Assembly (NCBI GenBank): GCA_037367355.1
Contig: CM074701.1
Coordinates: 2,852,001 to 2,916,000 of the forward strand
Reading direction: 5' to 3'
DNA length: 64,000 nucleotides
From: Neoscytalidium dimidiatum
Lineage: Eukaryota > Ascomycota > Dothideomycetes > Botryosphaeriales > Botryosphaeriaceae
Part shown: piece by piece, positions 43,100 to 55,570 of the stretch
Numbering within the stretch: the stretch's first letter is position 1
How the letters are laid out: the number at the start of each line of letters is the position of its first letter
The notes under the pieces: model-generated
Told to the model about the DNA's origin: nothing
What the model saw: only the letters and a program-made list of their open reading frames with translations
The model's database searches: none
Translations under genes and position numbers: made by a program

Positions 43100-46000
43100 T
43101 TCAAGCTGTGGTGGGTGGGCTAAAGAAGAAAATTTGGTGGACAGGACGCGGGTGTGCGGGGAACGGGGAACGAGGAGCAGTTGTGCAGCATTTGTCGGGG
43201 AACACAGGGCGAGAAGGCGGAGGCCAATGCGGCTAATGCGGAGCCAGAGGCTGTCTTGAGGGGCGGTTTGGCGAGCCTCGCCTCAGCTCACGATAATTAG
43301 GGAATGGACAGCTGTCAGAGTGGCCCGATTTGGTATCAACGCCGTTGACAGTTGCGGTGCCCGCGCGGACAGACCCGCCCCGATCCCTTGGCCTCGTTTT
43401 CGGCAGCCGCGGACCTTGTTCCGGGCAGCCATCTGTGGGGGACGTGAGGGTCGCGCTCGTTCGCCGGCGACTTGTCTCCGGGCACTTGCGGCGTGCGGGA
43501 GTTCTGATTGGATGCAAGCTTCGGCAGGTACTTGACGACAGACCACTTCTAATTATGCCAGGTGTAGACTTTCCTGTGCCAAGGTTCTACATAGTACATA
43601 GTATACTAAACCAACAGTAAATATCAAATCCTCCGAAGGAGTTTGTAGATCGTTTTACAGTAGCAGCCATTCACTGGCGTTTCCGCCGCGAGGCTCATAT
43701 CTTTCTGACATAGTAACCCTGCTTCTAGTCAGGAAGCTCTTTAGCGTCTCTCCGCTTCAGTATAACATCGCTGAATCAGGATCGCCCTCGAACAAGTCAT
43801 ATATTGCACTGATTGGTAGCCTGTTATAACGGCGTAGTGGTATTCCTAAATCGTGAGAGCGGAGTAGATATGCCTTTACTCGATGTCACAATCTCAATTC
43901 CTCAGTTCCCGGAACGCGCCCCTTCCTCTCACCTTCACAGCCTTCAGCTCCTGCACCAGACTGATCGGCCTCCCAAGCTGCTCACTGTCCACCCAGTTCC
44001 CATGCCCCTGACTCACCAGCCGGAACGGCATCCGAATAACCGCGACCAGCCTCTCAAACTTCCTCGTATCTAACAACACCAACTCATTCGCCTTCTCCTG
44101 GAGGAGGTTGGAGTTTGGACGGAGCCATAATTGTTGTAAATGGTGGATATAGAAGGTTGAAATCATAGTTCACTACAGAAGACTTTTTCAGACGTTAGTA
44201 TTGCTAGATATATAACATCCAGTCTATTCGAGAGGCCTGGAGCTGTGGTGTTGACACCTAAGGAGCCGCATTCAGCATCCGACGTGAGACTATGTTGCTG
44301 GGAGCCATTTCTAAGATGCGGAACCATGGCTATATGCCATCAGTTCTAGGATAAAGTGGTTGTTGCACTGCGACTAATTGCGGTATGGAGGCACGAAGAT
44401 GCGAAAGTTACGAGAAGCAGTGGATAAGGATTTCTGGGAGGTGGCGCCATGAAGTACCGACCTCTGAGCCGACGAACACACTACTGTCATTTGTAAGGAG
44501 CGAAACCGGTTCTGATGGAGACACTGGTAAGACGCGGCAGACATATGTCGATCACTCACTGCGGTAGTTGTTAAGCCAGCGAGTGGATCCAGACCCAGGC
44601 TTGCCCATTCCAGTAATGTATTCGTATACAAGCGGAATCTAGGTGTTCCAATCCGTCATAAGGGTTTGGCAATTTAGATTAGGTTCTCGGAAGCTCGGAA
44701 ACCGATCTTCAGCATATCAATCGTGCCCCAGGATAGATAATACACCAACAGTTAACACGCAATTGAGGTCAACCATGCCGTTTGCTGAGCTTTGAGGATT
44801 TCAATTTCTCCTAAAAACTTTAATCTGGATCTGCAGAAACTTTCTAGAGGCACTGATATGCGGGAGTTGAAATGCTTACGATGCGTCAAGGACATGCTCG
44901 TAAAACACTAGCTACTGTCACAGTTGACTTTGCTGATCTTTTGATCCGAGTTTTTTGAGATCTAAGACTTATCATATTGAGATGCCTCGCCGGTTGACAA
45001 GCTCGCGTGGTTGGGACGATGAGAAGTGTCTGTACTGCTGAAGCGGATCAAATCCGTACCCCCGCCGTAACTTGGCGGCGTGCGGCGCGTTCATGAAAGT
45101 CCCGACACCAGGGAGGATGATGCCTTCACGGACTAACAACTGCTGAAACAAGACGACGACTTCTTGGCACTACGGCAAGAGGCGGCAAGGGGCGGTATCG
45201 CCCCCACATGTGGGCCCGAACCGCATGTGAAGCAAATCTAAGTTCAGCAAGGCTGACTTCTGCGGGGGAAAAGCTACCGGATTTCGGGAGAATGGGAAGT
45301 TTTTGTGGCCCGCACATTATCTCGAGTATTTTTGCTATGGAGGACTTGGCTGGGCTTACATAACGCGCTAGATTAGCATATGGAACAGGAAAAGGGCAGT
45401 CTCTCTCTCTGTTTTTCTTTTGAGGAAATCCCGTGAGGAAAGAGTAACGTGATGCACTGAAAGTAGGTAGAAACTAGAACTTGAGAACTAACCGAGATGC
45501 GAAGAAACACAAACTTAACGCCTTTGGATGGCATTCTCATTCAATCCAATGCTCAGAATAGAGAATAACAGATCGTCACGACAGCCTTGGCTTTTCAAGC
45601 TATGCGCAAAAACTCAACTTTGCATCGTCAAGTGATTAGGCTTGTTTAGAACTTGATTAGTGCGCTGAATAGGCCTGATGCTAAATAAAGCAAGTAGAGC
45701 GGCTGACTAGTGCGCGGGCGCAAGACGCGTCATCTGTTGTGATGGAAGTAGGCCTGTTGTGGTGGCACAATTCTCTGTTTATCACAACATTTTAATATGC
45801 TCGCTTGACCGCATACGCGTTATCCTGGAATAAATGTCGTCCTGTGATATGAAAGGGCGAAAAAGTGGAAATAGGACGGAAATAGGAATTAGCTAAATGC
45901 TGACAGTCTTCTTACGAGCCTCACCATGGCATGTGTAGCAGGGGGTGTTCTTGAAACAACTAGGATGTGGTAAGAAAAAGCATGCGAGACCTGCGTTCGG

Positions 46001-48269
46001 GAATCGGCAGGAACGGTCAAGGGTGATGGTAAGCTGGTGCGCGTCCTGTATGGCTTTGAAGTGCCACCCGGTGCGGCGGGAATGCGAGACCTGAATATTT
46101 CAGAGACAAGGTGTGACGTATGGGTACAACGACTCGTGTCTGCGAGGGCGGGAGTTTTACTAGAAACCGACAGCTGTTGACAAATCCCGCCACCGCCTCG
46201 GTGATACTTGAAGGTATTAAGGGCCAGCATTTTGTTGGTTGATCGAACTGTTCGCACTGTGGAGCTGGCGGGGTTGAGCAACTGGGCGTAGAAGTGAATG
46301 ACGTTGATGAGAGTAGACAAGGTCGCCTCATTGGAAAGAAATGATCAACGATTGGGCGAAATGAAGCGAATGATAAGGGCGGAAATTTAGCGAGCTGAGC
46401 TGCTTTCAAACCATCGCGAAGACAAGTTTGTTTTGAGAATAGCTTGTGCTCAGAAAGCGATTACTCACAAGCTGCAGCTCACCGACGACGTAACATTCTA
46501 AGTGGTCGCGTGACCGTGGCTATACCTGGAGGCAAGGCGAGGTGGGCTGTTGACGGGAAAGTCGGAGCAGGGCAGACTTTGCTAAAAAGCTATTCGTTCA
46601 CGGATGCAGGGGACACAATTCTCGAAACTGCCCTATGCAATAAGCTGAGCGGGGGGCATACCGCAGCTTTTGCGGATCGCCGCTCACGCCGAAGCCAGCG
46701 GGCCGGGTAGGGCTGAGCTCGAGGTGTGGCTCGGTGAGGGCGCGTTCGTGGCAGTGAGCTTGGACCGTTTCTGGGTGGCATTGGTCGGCGGCTGAAGCTT
46801 AAGAGTTAAGGTTATTTTGCGAGCTACTATTGGCAGGCTTCTAGCACGTAAGACCGCAACCACTGAGGGGCAGGCGTTGGTGGCTTGTAAGGAGGGGTAT
46901 CCTCTCGAGCTGAAAGCCACATCTCACGATGTCAGACGCCAGGTGTGGCTCAGGAGTTGTGTCGCGTCCAGGAAACGAATGGCTGCTGACGCTGAGGTGA
47001 GGGAGGTCTCGTGGGCAGAGACAGAGATCGATCGGGAGCAATGACGAAGCGGCGGATCAGAAGGCATGGATAGGCCAGGCCAGTGCTGGTTGTGGTGTTG
47101 GCCGGCCGTCAGCACTGCACTAGCGCGGCGGGCGGCGAGCGGCGGGCCGATTGCTATGACTCCAACGTGCGCGCAGAAGAAAGAGAGGCTGCTGATGAGG
47201 TGCACCGTGCGGAATGGCATGCAGGAATTGTGTGCAGGAGAGCAGATCAGGACGGAAGAGGATGGAAGACGAGGCTCTAGGGCTGTTAGTGGAAGCAGGC
47301 GCACGGAGAATTTGGGAAGGCGCAATCGCCGGGTCGCAGGCCGGTGATCCCTGCGCGGCGGCGGGTAGGGCTTTGTCAGCGCTTGCTTTCTCGCCGCGTG
47401 TCGTCGTCGCCTGCTAAGCCTCCGCTCCTCCTCCTCCACCATCGTCCGCCCATCACGGACTTCGCGTGTCTGCCTGCTCGCCCTGCATCCATCGTGCATC
47501 GTCCTTTTCTCCGACACTCCCCATCCCGCTCTCGGCGACATGATCCTTCCGATCCAGTCCCACTCGAGCCTCAGCTCCTCCGCCTATGTCCGTCTGCGTG
47601 CCCCGAGCGCCAGTCTGTTCTTAATTTGGCTGCCTGCTGACGGCAAGCCCTCCAATCATCGCTCCACATACACTGCGACCACTGTCAATGATTCGTGAAT
47701 TCCCGGCCCATTGACATGGTCACTCTTGTACGCTGTAGTCACCCCTGCCGGCCGCCCTCAAGATGACGACATGGAACGTTACTCTTCATTACCGCCATAC
47801 TGGCGGCACGGCTTTTGCGTTTGTCCTTGTCCGCGCTGCTTCTATTTGTCACTCGAGATGCTGACCTTCTGCTGTCCTCCATAGCCTCTGCCAAGGGCAG
47901 GGACCAGCCACTGTCGGAGTCTATTCCCATGCTCAGACCTTCGACTTCTTCTAATCTCTCACGCCCACCTCATCATGTTTCTCCACATACGTTTTCACTT
48001 CCGGATCTCCATCTCGTCTTCAGCTCCTCGCCCTTCTCTTTTGATGAGCGTCGGGTCCTCCCGTCCACCAACCATCCCTCATAATGCCTTACGCCTCGCG
48101 TCCAGAAAGGAAAGTGTGATCCGTGCTTTACCAACAACACGAACAGCCATCGTACATCCAAGAATCAATCCAAGGCCTCTTTCTCTTGTGCCCATATATA
48201 TCTTCACGTCTACATAAGTACCAGTCCCACAGAAAGCGCAGTAGTTCGTACCTCATTCCTCCCCTTTGC
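43100..48269. other. Long gene-poor stretch
   Basis: Apart from a doubtful ORF at 43894-44166 no gene is supported. The first 400 bp are the methyltransferase promoter. 44.6-45.9 kb is AT-rich and featureless. 46.9-47.4 kb is GC-rich with open frames on both strands that show no domain. 47.4-48.2 kb is pyrimidine-rich, as in fungal promoters and leaders, and probably serves the gene at 48270. Confidence 0.45.
43894..44166 (-). CDS. Doubtful 90-aa ORF
   Basis: Single open frame with ATG, starting MISTFYIHHLQQLWLRP and continuing ANELVLLDTRKFERLVAVIR to a basic end. It has a protein-like mix of hydrophobic and charged residues but no known domain. It may be one exon of a larger gene or chance. 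Confidence 0.25.
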   Translation of the reverse strand: MISTFYIHHLQQLWLRPNSNLLQEKANELVLLDTRKFERLVAVIRMPFRLVSQGHGNWVDSEQLGRPISLVQELKAVKVRGRGAFRELRN

Positions 48270-48865
48270 ATGCCCACAACGCCCACTCCACCTGAATTCG
48301 AGAGGCCACCCCCACGTGAATACTTCCTCCCTTCATTTGCCAATATGCCTGAGGGTTATATCAGTGAAGTGTGCCTCTTGAACCAAGAACATTGCTCGAA
48401 GCTAAACCAAACCGCAGAATGAGAAGAGGCAGCTCGTTAGTGCCCTGCAAACGCACCGCATAAATACCATAGCCGAGCTTCGCCGTGCTGAGAGGTCATT
48501 GGCAACAATCGACTCTGCTGATGTTTCTGAGCCTATGACCTCTGCCTGTACTGGGACCCGAACTCCGAGAGCCTTGGCATGAGACTAACTAAACCAAGGG
48601 ACATATTACGTCAACTATCATGGACTCTTGACAGAGCTCAGAAGCCTCACCCGTAATTATCCTTTCAGGTAGGGAGAACAATGAGCCTCGAGTGTTACAG
48701 CGACTCTCACTGACTCCTCATAGCTCTGATTGTGTTGAAGAAGCCAAGCGTCGTGTATACTCAGACCCCAACAGCAATCGGAGCTGGAATCTTGCTTGGC
48801 TTGTCTTAATGAAAATTCAGTCTGAGTATGAAAATATCTTTGGTCAAAAGAAGTATCGAATCTGA
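48270..48865 (+). CDS. Small spliced protein of unknown function with a short coiled coil
   Basis: Three-exon model of 144 aa: 48270-48368, 48418-48522 and 48635-48865. Intron 1 (49 nt) has donor GTGTGC, branch GCTAAAC and acceptor CAG; intron 2 (112 nt) has a weak donor GTTTCT and acceptor CAG. The start is MPTTPTPPEFERPPPREYFL, then a helical segment EKRQLVSALQTHRINTIAEL, and after the second junction RENNEPRVLQRLSLTPHSSD and NLAWLVLMKIQSEYENIFGQ up to the stop. Frames on both sides of each intron are open and protein-like, which is the main support. No homologous family is recognised. A pyrimidine-rich region upstream suggests a long leader. Confidence 0.5.
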
Positions 48866-49700
48866 CTTTCCGCAGCCAGTTGATCCCTTACTATGCCCGC
48901 TACCAAGCTTCCCAGCCAGCAATGTGGGGCAATCAAACTCCATCTGCTGATGGGATTGCTCAACTCACCAGCGCATTCGTCAACGAATGGAATTACGCTG
49001 TTTCTCAAATGCTCCGCTACTGGGATCGTCCTCCCGTCTCTCATTGAAGAAGATCGGTTTGTGCCTTCCTCTGTTGTGGCTTAAAGGCACAACACATCGG
49101 TGGACACTTAATCCGCTCGCTTCCCATCGTCAAACCGCAACTCTCATCTCTGTCACCTTCCTTTTCCTTTCATTTTCCATCTTAAATAAGTCATGCATTC
49201 GTTTGATATCCAGCGATGAGTCATCCCGTCCTTTTCGCACTATACCAAGAGCGAGTCCTGTCTTTTAGAATTCCATAGATCTTTCAAGCCTCGGTCCGGA
49301 ACTGAGCAGGTTGCGAAGTTGTTTCGGTTCGTCATTTGCAAGGCTTTTTTCACCCCCCATTTCCATCATTCTGTAAGCTGTTTCACCGCTCCTTGTTACG
49401 TCTGGGTGTGCGATTCGTTGTTCCTGCATCTGCCAAGGCTATACCTTATCTCCATTCGCAGATCGCGCTCGTTCCCCGCACAGTGCCCGTCAGCAAATAA
49501 GCCTATCTCGGCCGGCCTGATCCGCAGCCGTGTGCAACCCACTTTCAACCATTCTGCATATGGCGAAATTACCGGCGCTGTGTCGCAAGAAGTGGGAGAC
49601 ACGGCAGGCAATAAAGTAACTGCAATCTCCAGCATCGCTCCGTACCGCCGCTCTCTTTGCCTCAGTAAAGTAGCATCTTGCCCTCTACCACAACACTGCA
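48866..49700. other. Upstream region of the carboxylesterase gene
   Basis: No gene recognised. Pyrimidine-rich in 49100-49400. Short ORFs lack domains. Confidence 0.45.
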
Positions 49701-51617
49701 ATGCGCTGGATCAGAACTTTGCTACCAGGGGCAATCATTTCGCTCGCTGGAGTTTCTGGCGCCGATCCTGTTGCGCATGTTCGCAATGGCAGCTATGCAG
49801 GCTTGCGTCTACCCCAGTTCGGCCAAGACTTATTCCTGGGCGTTCCCTATGCGCAATCAACGGCCGGACAGAACCGCTTCCGCATCCCGCAAACGCTTGA
49901 CGAGACATGGAATGGGACGCGTGACGCAAGGATCTACGGTCATGCTTGCCCTGATGCCGATCCGGACAGCGATGCGCTTTATGGGATGAGCGAAGATTGT
50001 CTGAGCATCAACATTGTGAGGCCGAGCAGTGTCGGGGCCGCGAATAGCACGAAAGTGCCGGTGCTGTTGTGGATACACGGAGGCAGGTGAGTATTCTCCT
50101 TCATTCTGCTGATAACGCAACTTCCTGTACTCATCAGAACAAAAGTTACCAGCAAGGAACGAGTGGTTTGCCGAATTACAACCTTACGTGGATTGTGCAG
50201 AGGTCTGTAGAGATTGGGTTGCCTATCATTGGTGCGAGCATCAATTATCGGAAGGGTGGATGGGGTAATATGTATTCAATTGAGATCCAAGTAGGTACTG
50301 GCAAGAGAAATTGGCTGTTAATAAATCAATCTGACCACTTTAACAGGGGTCAGGCAATACGAATCTCGCCTTGAGAGACATGCGGAAAGCGCTAGCATGG
50401 ATCCAAGAGAATATCGAAGCTTTCGGTGGAGATCCGTAGGTGCTTTTCGGGGATTTTTAGGTAGACTTTTCTAATACTGCCGCAGAGGATCCGTCACCAT
50501 CTGGGGCGAATCATCAGGCTCCTTCGCTGTAGTAAGTCGCCGTTGTTAACCTCTACGTACCTACCATCAGCTAACATGCAAACAGGGCCAACTCGTCCTA
50601 AGCTACGGCGGCCGCACTGACGGCCTCTTCCACCGTTCAATTCAAGAGAGCGGCAGCGCAGCGACTGCTTGGTACAATGGCAGCGACTGGTACCAGCCCA
50701 TCTACAACAAAATCGTTTCGCAAGTGAACTGCACGTCCACGCCCGACACGCTCGCCTGCCTGCGTACCATCCCCTACGAGACTCTGTACCCCTTCCTTAA
50801 CTCATCCATTGTCGGTGGGCCCGGATTTTATCCCACCGTCGACGGTGACATTGTCCCCGCCTTCCCAACCGAGCTCCTACACAGCGGACGCTTCGCCCAC
50901 GTCCCGCACCTCTACGGCACCAACACCGACGAAGGCACCGACAACGCCCCCGCCGACGGCACTATCAACACGGACGCCGACCTGCGCCACTACCTTCTGC
51001 ACCGCACAGGGTTCAACTTCCCCAACATGACCGTCGACCGCATCCTCGCGCTCTACCCGGACGATCCGGCCCAAGGCATCCCGGCCAACACGGGCAGCGA
51101 GCGCTTCCCCGAGCTCGGCTGGCAGTACAAGCGCGCGGCCGCCATCGTCGGCGACGTCTTCTACCACGCGCCGCGCCTGGACGATGCGCGCCACTACAGC
51201 AAGTGGCACCCGGACACGTACGTCTACCGCTTCAACACCCGCGCCTTCGTCGACAACCTCACGACCAGCGGAAACGCGACCTACCTCAACCCGGCGTTCC
51301 TGGCGCCGCGCGCGAAGGGCGTTGCGCATTTCAGCGAGGTCGCGTTCGTGTTCGGGGATCGCGAGCGTGTGGGGCCGTGGGAGCCGTACGAGGCGCTGAG
51401 CCGCGAGTTGGGCGAGAGGTGGGTGCGGTTCGCGTGGACGGGGCGGCCGGACGGCGGGGAGGGCGCGTTCAGGTGGCCGCGGTACGGGGAGGGGGAGAGG
51501 GGGTTGAACGCCGTGTTGCAGACGAGGGATCAGGGCGGGTTGGTGGTGGAGGAGGATACGTACAGGTTGGCTGGGAGGGAGTATCTGAGCGAGTGGGCAC
51601 GGAGGAGGCATGTGTAG
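49701..51617 (+). CDS. Secreted type-B carboxylesterase/lipase
   Basis: Predicted 565-aa alpha/beta-hydrolase of the cholinesterase-like family. Exons 49701-50086, 50146-50290, 50347-50435, 50486-50531 and 50586-51617; introns of 50-59 nt, all in phase. [20 protein letters not shown] is a signal peptide. Family blocks: [50 protein letters not shown] (oxyanion region, across intron 1) and [19 protein letters not shown]. The nucleophile is S216 in WGESSGS, with Ser where most members have Ala before the glycine. The acidic residue is in GTNTDEGTD and the histidine in [14 protein letters not shown]. Several N-glycosylation sites fit secretion. It would hydrolyse carboxylic esters; the substrate cannot be told. 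Confidence 0.92.
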
Positions 51618-52515
51618 CAGGAAAGGGGGAGGGCAGCTCGGAGTCGAGCGGAATCCCATCGTGGTCGGAGGGGTATCTTTTTTCAGCCACAGCCCGGGTA
51701 TAAGGAGAAAGGGCTGGTTTCTTGGAGGCTCAATGAGCTGAGTGAGCGTCCAGCGGATACTCTTCAAGCCACAGTATGCGTACCATCTCGCCCTTGCTTT
51801 GCATCTTCGTTTCACACGCGCAGCAGCCCACTTCCCTTGAACTTCGTTCCTGAGACTGTGTTCTGCTCCGGTGGAAGAGATACCCGGCCAAATCCGCTAG
51901 CAACGTAGACAGTCATACGCATCCTCCCCGGGTGTTACACCATTGAGTCGTCCCCAACGTACGTAACCCCTCGAATGTTATCCATGAGCGAAAATGCTGG
52001 AAACTGACTATGGAGAAAGGAAAAGGCATCCTACATGGGTAGGTTTCGGCCACGGATGTGATGAAGGCAATTCCCGGAATGTTCCGCGGCAGAGCAGAGT
52101 CACACCAATTACCAACTTTGACTGAATCATCCTAACGGGCCAAGAGTCCCAAAGGAGCGCCATGCGAACGCAAAGCTTCAAGGTCTGCTTGGAAGCTGCT
52201 CGTGGCGATGACGAGGCTGATGCCTGAGGCCGGACGGAGATAGCCATGGCAAGCTTGGACGGTGTCTGGGCTCGCCCAGTTAATTTGCGCTACTGTGTAA
52301 GGCTGAGACAGATGCAAGGAATGGTGGTGATTGTGGGGGATGTGTGCGTGCGCGCGCATTTGCAGGGTAGATGAGACGCCTCCCTTTAGGAAAAGGCGTC
52401 CCGCGGTAGCACAGGAGGTTGCAGAAGGCATGAAAGTCTGACGAAGCCCTTTGTCAGAGCTTATTCGATGGGGCTGCGCAGCGTTCGGGGCTCGGGGCTC
52501 TCTATGGGAGGACTT

Positions 52516-52539
52516 GAAGAAGAAGAAGAAGAAGAAGAA
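52516..52539. repeat. (GAA)8 microsatellite
   Basis: Eight perfect GAA units in an intergenic region. Confidence 0.95.
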
Positions 52540-53790
52540 TGGACGATTTCGGCGCCGGGGGTCCAGATATTAGCTAAGGCAGCTGTTGTGCAGGGCTGAC
52601 GAAGCGGCTTGCTAAGGCAGTGCCGAAGCAGCCGAGAGAAGCTTGGGGGGTGAGCCCAGCCGAGCTTAGCACGGTAAGGCTTGAACATATTGAAGTCGAA
52701 AAGATGCTGAAGAAGACCAGATGACGCCGAGGCACTGCGCGAACTGCCCACCCCGGAGCACCACGGAGCTCGGCATGAAACCTGGACGATGGAATCAGCC
52801 GGATCTGTTTAAAAGTTTGCATGCGACATCGGCGGGGTCCGACAGTCTGGTCAGGTATTGCTTGTAGAAGCGTCGGTGAAGGCGGCTTGGCATTCTTTCA
52901 CGGGGCTTAAAGGTGTTGTGTTAACGTGGTGATGTCAGGCATCCAGACGCGTGGCCTGGCCCGGCAGGGAGCGAAGCCCGGCTGCCATTGGTCGAATGTT
53001 TCGTTCCCCACCACTGGCCGGGCAACAGCCGGCACCGACAGAGTTACGGCCTTGTCCTGGATGTTTCCCACCTGCCGCGCGCAGTTTCCGCTGTCTAGTT
53101 CCGCTGTCGCGAGAGATGGGATGCTGCTGTGTCAGTCCTTGCAGACGCATGTCACCTGCCCGGTCCGTCTTTCCAGCAACGACCAGCCACTTCGCCGTAC
53201 AGCGGGTGCAACCTCTTGCTCTACCCTGCTATTGCTAGGGACACATACGGTCATTGGCTGCGCGGGAGCCGTGTGGGCCACTACTGCCGACCTGTATGCG
53301 TATGCAAGCAACGTACCTGCAGCCCTTCTTCATTTGGGCTTCCTACCGTCCAGGGCCAAGCCCGTACGCCACACATCTTCCGGCCAATCGCTGCGAAATT
53401 TGTCCCTCCAGCTGGGCTTGGACCGGGCGCTCCGGAGGGCCTGTAAAGGCGCCACAGCCTCAACAGTAGTTGAGAATAGGTGACGACTACGGGCGTGCGT
53501 GGCCGGCCTGAACGCTCAGACGCCAGCCGGCCAACGGCAGTAGGGGCGAAATGGGAGGTGTAATAGGCGTCATCTATACCTGCCCGATTGCGATAGGTCA
53601 AGTGCCTAAATCACAGTGGCGCATGGCGATGTCCAAGCGCGCCCCTGCCGCTGCCGCTGCCACTGCCGTTTGTTTGCTGCGCGTGATTGGGAAAAGCGGC
53701 CGGAGCGTTCCATGCGCTTGACTCGAAGCCACCAATTTGTTTCTTCTCTGGCATGGGCAGCTGCGTTGTCGCTGTGGCTCTGCTCTTCGC

Positions 53791-53798
53791 TATAAAGA
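53791..53798 (+). promoter_or_regulatory. TATA box of the secreted-protein gene at 53928
   Basis: TATAAAGA 137 bp before the ATG. Confidence 0.5.
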
Positions 53799-53927
53799 TA
53801 TGCCCAGCGACACCTCTGCTCGCCTCTGATTCAAGCCTACCCAGCAATACATACCATCAAGCTTCTCTTCACATTCTTCGAAAGATACCCCTCTGTTCTG
53901 TTTCAGATTCTTCTTCTTACCTCCAAT

Positions 53928-54541
53928 ATGCGTTCCACTCTTGCTGCTGCCACTGGCTTGGCCCTTTCCGCCGTCGCCATGGCGTTTCCCACCATCTCCA
54001 GCCGGGCCAGCTCCAGCGGCTGCAACGTTTCTCTCAACAGCACGCTTGAGAGGCCTGCAAATCCCGCCGAGGTCATCCTTATGAGTAGGCTCATCCTAAT
54101 TTCTCTCCAAAACTAAGTCATCTCGCTTACTTTGCCACCCAGGAACCATGATCAAATGGAACAACTCGACCGGCATGTCCGGATTCTCTTCGGTAAGTCC
54201 GATCCTCCCCCCTCCGCCGAGACCACATATCCGAACCACAGTCCTCCATCCCAACCTATCTCCGACATCACGCTACTATCGCACCAGCTGTCTCAGAGAA
54301 AAAAAAAAAAAAAAACTCGTACTGACTTGTTGTGCAATAGAGCTACTGCAACTGGTCCAATACTATTCAGGAACCCTTCTCGGTCTTCTTCTACGCCGAC
54401 ACCATTCCCGGCTATGAGACCACCGAGGAGCTCGCCGCTGTCCTGGATACGTGGGTCGGCACTTGGCTCATCTCCAGCAACAGCACGCCTGCGACTGGTA
54501 AAACTGGCGACTACAACATCACCGATGTCACATGCGTTTAA
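53928..54541 (+). CDS. Small secreted protein
   Basis: Three-exon model of 135 aa: 53928-54084, 54143-54192 and 54341-54541. Intron 1 is 58 nt; intron 2 (148 nt) has donor GTAAGT, a 17-nt A tract and acceptor ATAG. The start MRSTLAAATGLALSAVAMAF is a signal peptide, followed by SSSGCNVSLNSTLERPANPA, the middle exon MIKWNNSTGMSGFSS, and the last exon YCNWSNTIQEPFSVFFYADT, ETTEELAAVLDTWVGTW and NITDVTCV at the end. Three cysteines and several Asn-x-Ser/Thr sites are visible. No family recognised. It lies between a carboxylesterase and a broken oxygenase; a secreted cell-wall or effector role is possible but unsupported. Confidence 0.7.
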
Positions 54542-55570
54542 GGAGAGGGCGCCGGGATGGGTTGATGTGGTTGGAGTTTTTGGGTTGGTAAAATGCATCA
54601 AACGACTGCGTGATGTACTTTCAGGTCAATCTCAGGAATAGATAGACAACTTGGTTTAATTTTGGTTCTTGCGACGTCGGCCGAGTGCTTGTAAATTCGT
54701 GGTTGAACTCCAAGTAAACGATACGTCGGAGGTCTGTCTTGCTTCCGCTAGTGTCAGTAAAGTGTTTTCATATTGCTGACTATCCCCCGATTGCAAACAT
54801 AATCGAATGCCTTGACTACCTAGCAGATCTCGGATTCACCAGTGGATGGTTGGGCTTGGAACCATATCAGTCTCATCAACCAGTGCGGCCCTTTCTCGAG
54901 GACGTGCGGACTCGTTCCAGTAGAAGCATGCGTGTAATCCGTAGATCTTTCGCGCTAAAGACCGAATCGGCAGCCACCCAAGCAATTGGGGTCAAAATAC
55001 CGTAGGCATTAGCATCAGCGATATATGACATCTTCCTACCGTATCTTTAATGTCCTGAGAAAAACTCTAACTCCGATAGAAGCGACAATGAAATTTTCAT
55101 AATGGCTTGCTGATCTCTACACCTTGAACGGCTGATACGCCAAGCAGCACTTTACTACCTTCTGAAGATGCTCAAAGAATTGAAGAGCAGATGGCTGTCT
55201 AAGCACAGTACTTGCAATCATCAGCGCTCATTCCATTAAGAATTAAGAATATGGTTTATTGTACTGCAGTTAAATACGCATTTTCTCTCTAAATAGCTGT
55301 AGCAGCCCAGTGACGTCATCATATTCGTGAATTTCCCTAACAAGTAAGTATGATCTGCATCTCAGCCACAACCTTCTCTTGTACGTAGATATACTGCGGG
55401 GGCGGAATAACGCGCAGTTGCCATTGCTGGCTGACTCGGCCGAAAGTAGCCAATGAGTCCGGCCGGGGGTAGATCGGATGGGTCTGGGGTTTCCAGAACA
55501 CCCTCCTTACCGTTAACCCCGAACACCTATAAATCAATTTAACTTTGCAAGACGAATCAGTCACATTCAC
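54542..55570. other. Intergenic region
   Basis: No gene. AT-rich from about 55.0 kb. A TATA-like cctataaatc near 55525-55534 lies some 40 bp before the ATG of the mpaB-like gene. Confidence 0.45.

Larger units (their letters stand above)
51618..53927. other. Gene-poor stretch
   Basis: No supported gene. A GAA microsatellite lies at 52516-52539. GC-rich open frames around 52.9-53.6 kb on both strands have no domain. The last 150 bp are the promoter of the secreted-protein gene at 53928. Confidence 0.45.

Noticed and set aside
46924..47541. GC-rich open frames on both strands (205 codons minus, several plus)
   Set aside because: No domain, Arg/Ser/Pro bias and no splice partners; more likely promoter or leader sequence.
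50877..51815. 312-codon ORF antisense to the carboxylesterase
   Set aside because: Composition follows the GC-rich codons of the esterase; no domain.
52926..53483. 185-codon ORF
   Set aside because: No recognisable domain or codon pattern; three overlapping frames are open at once, as expected in GC-rich non-coding DNA.
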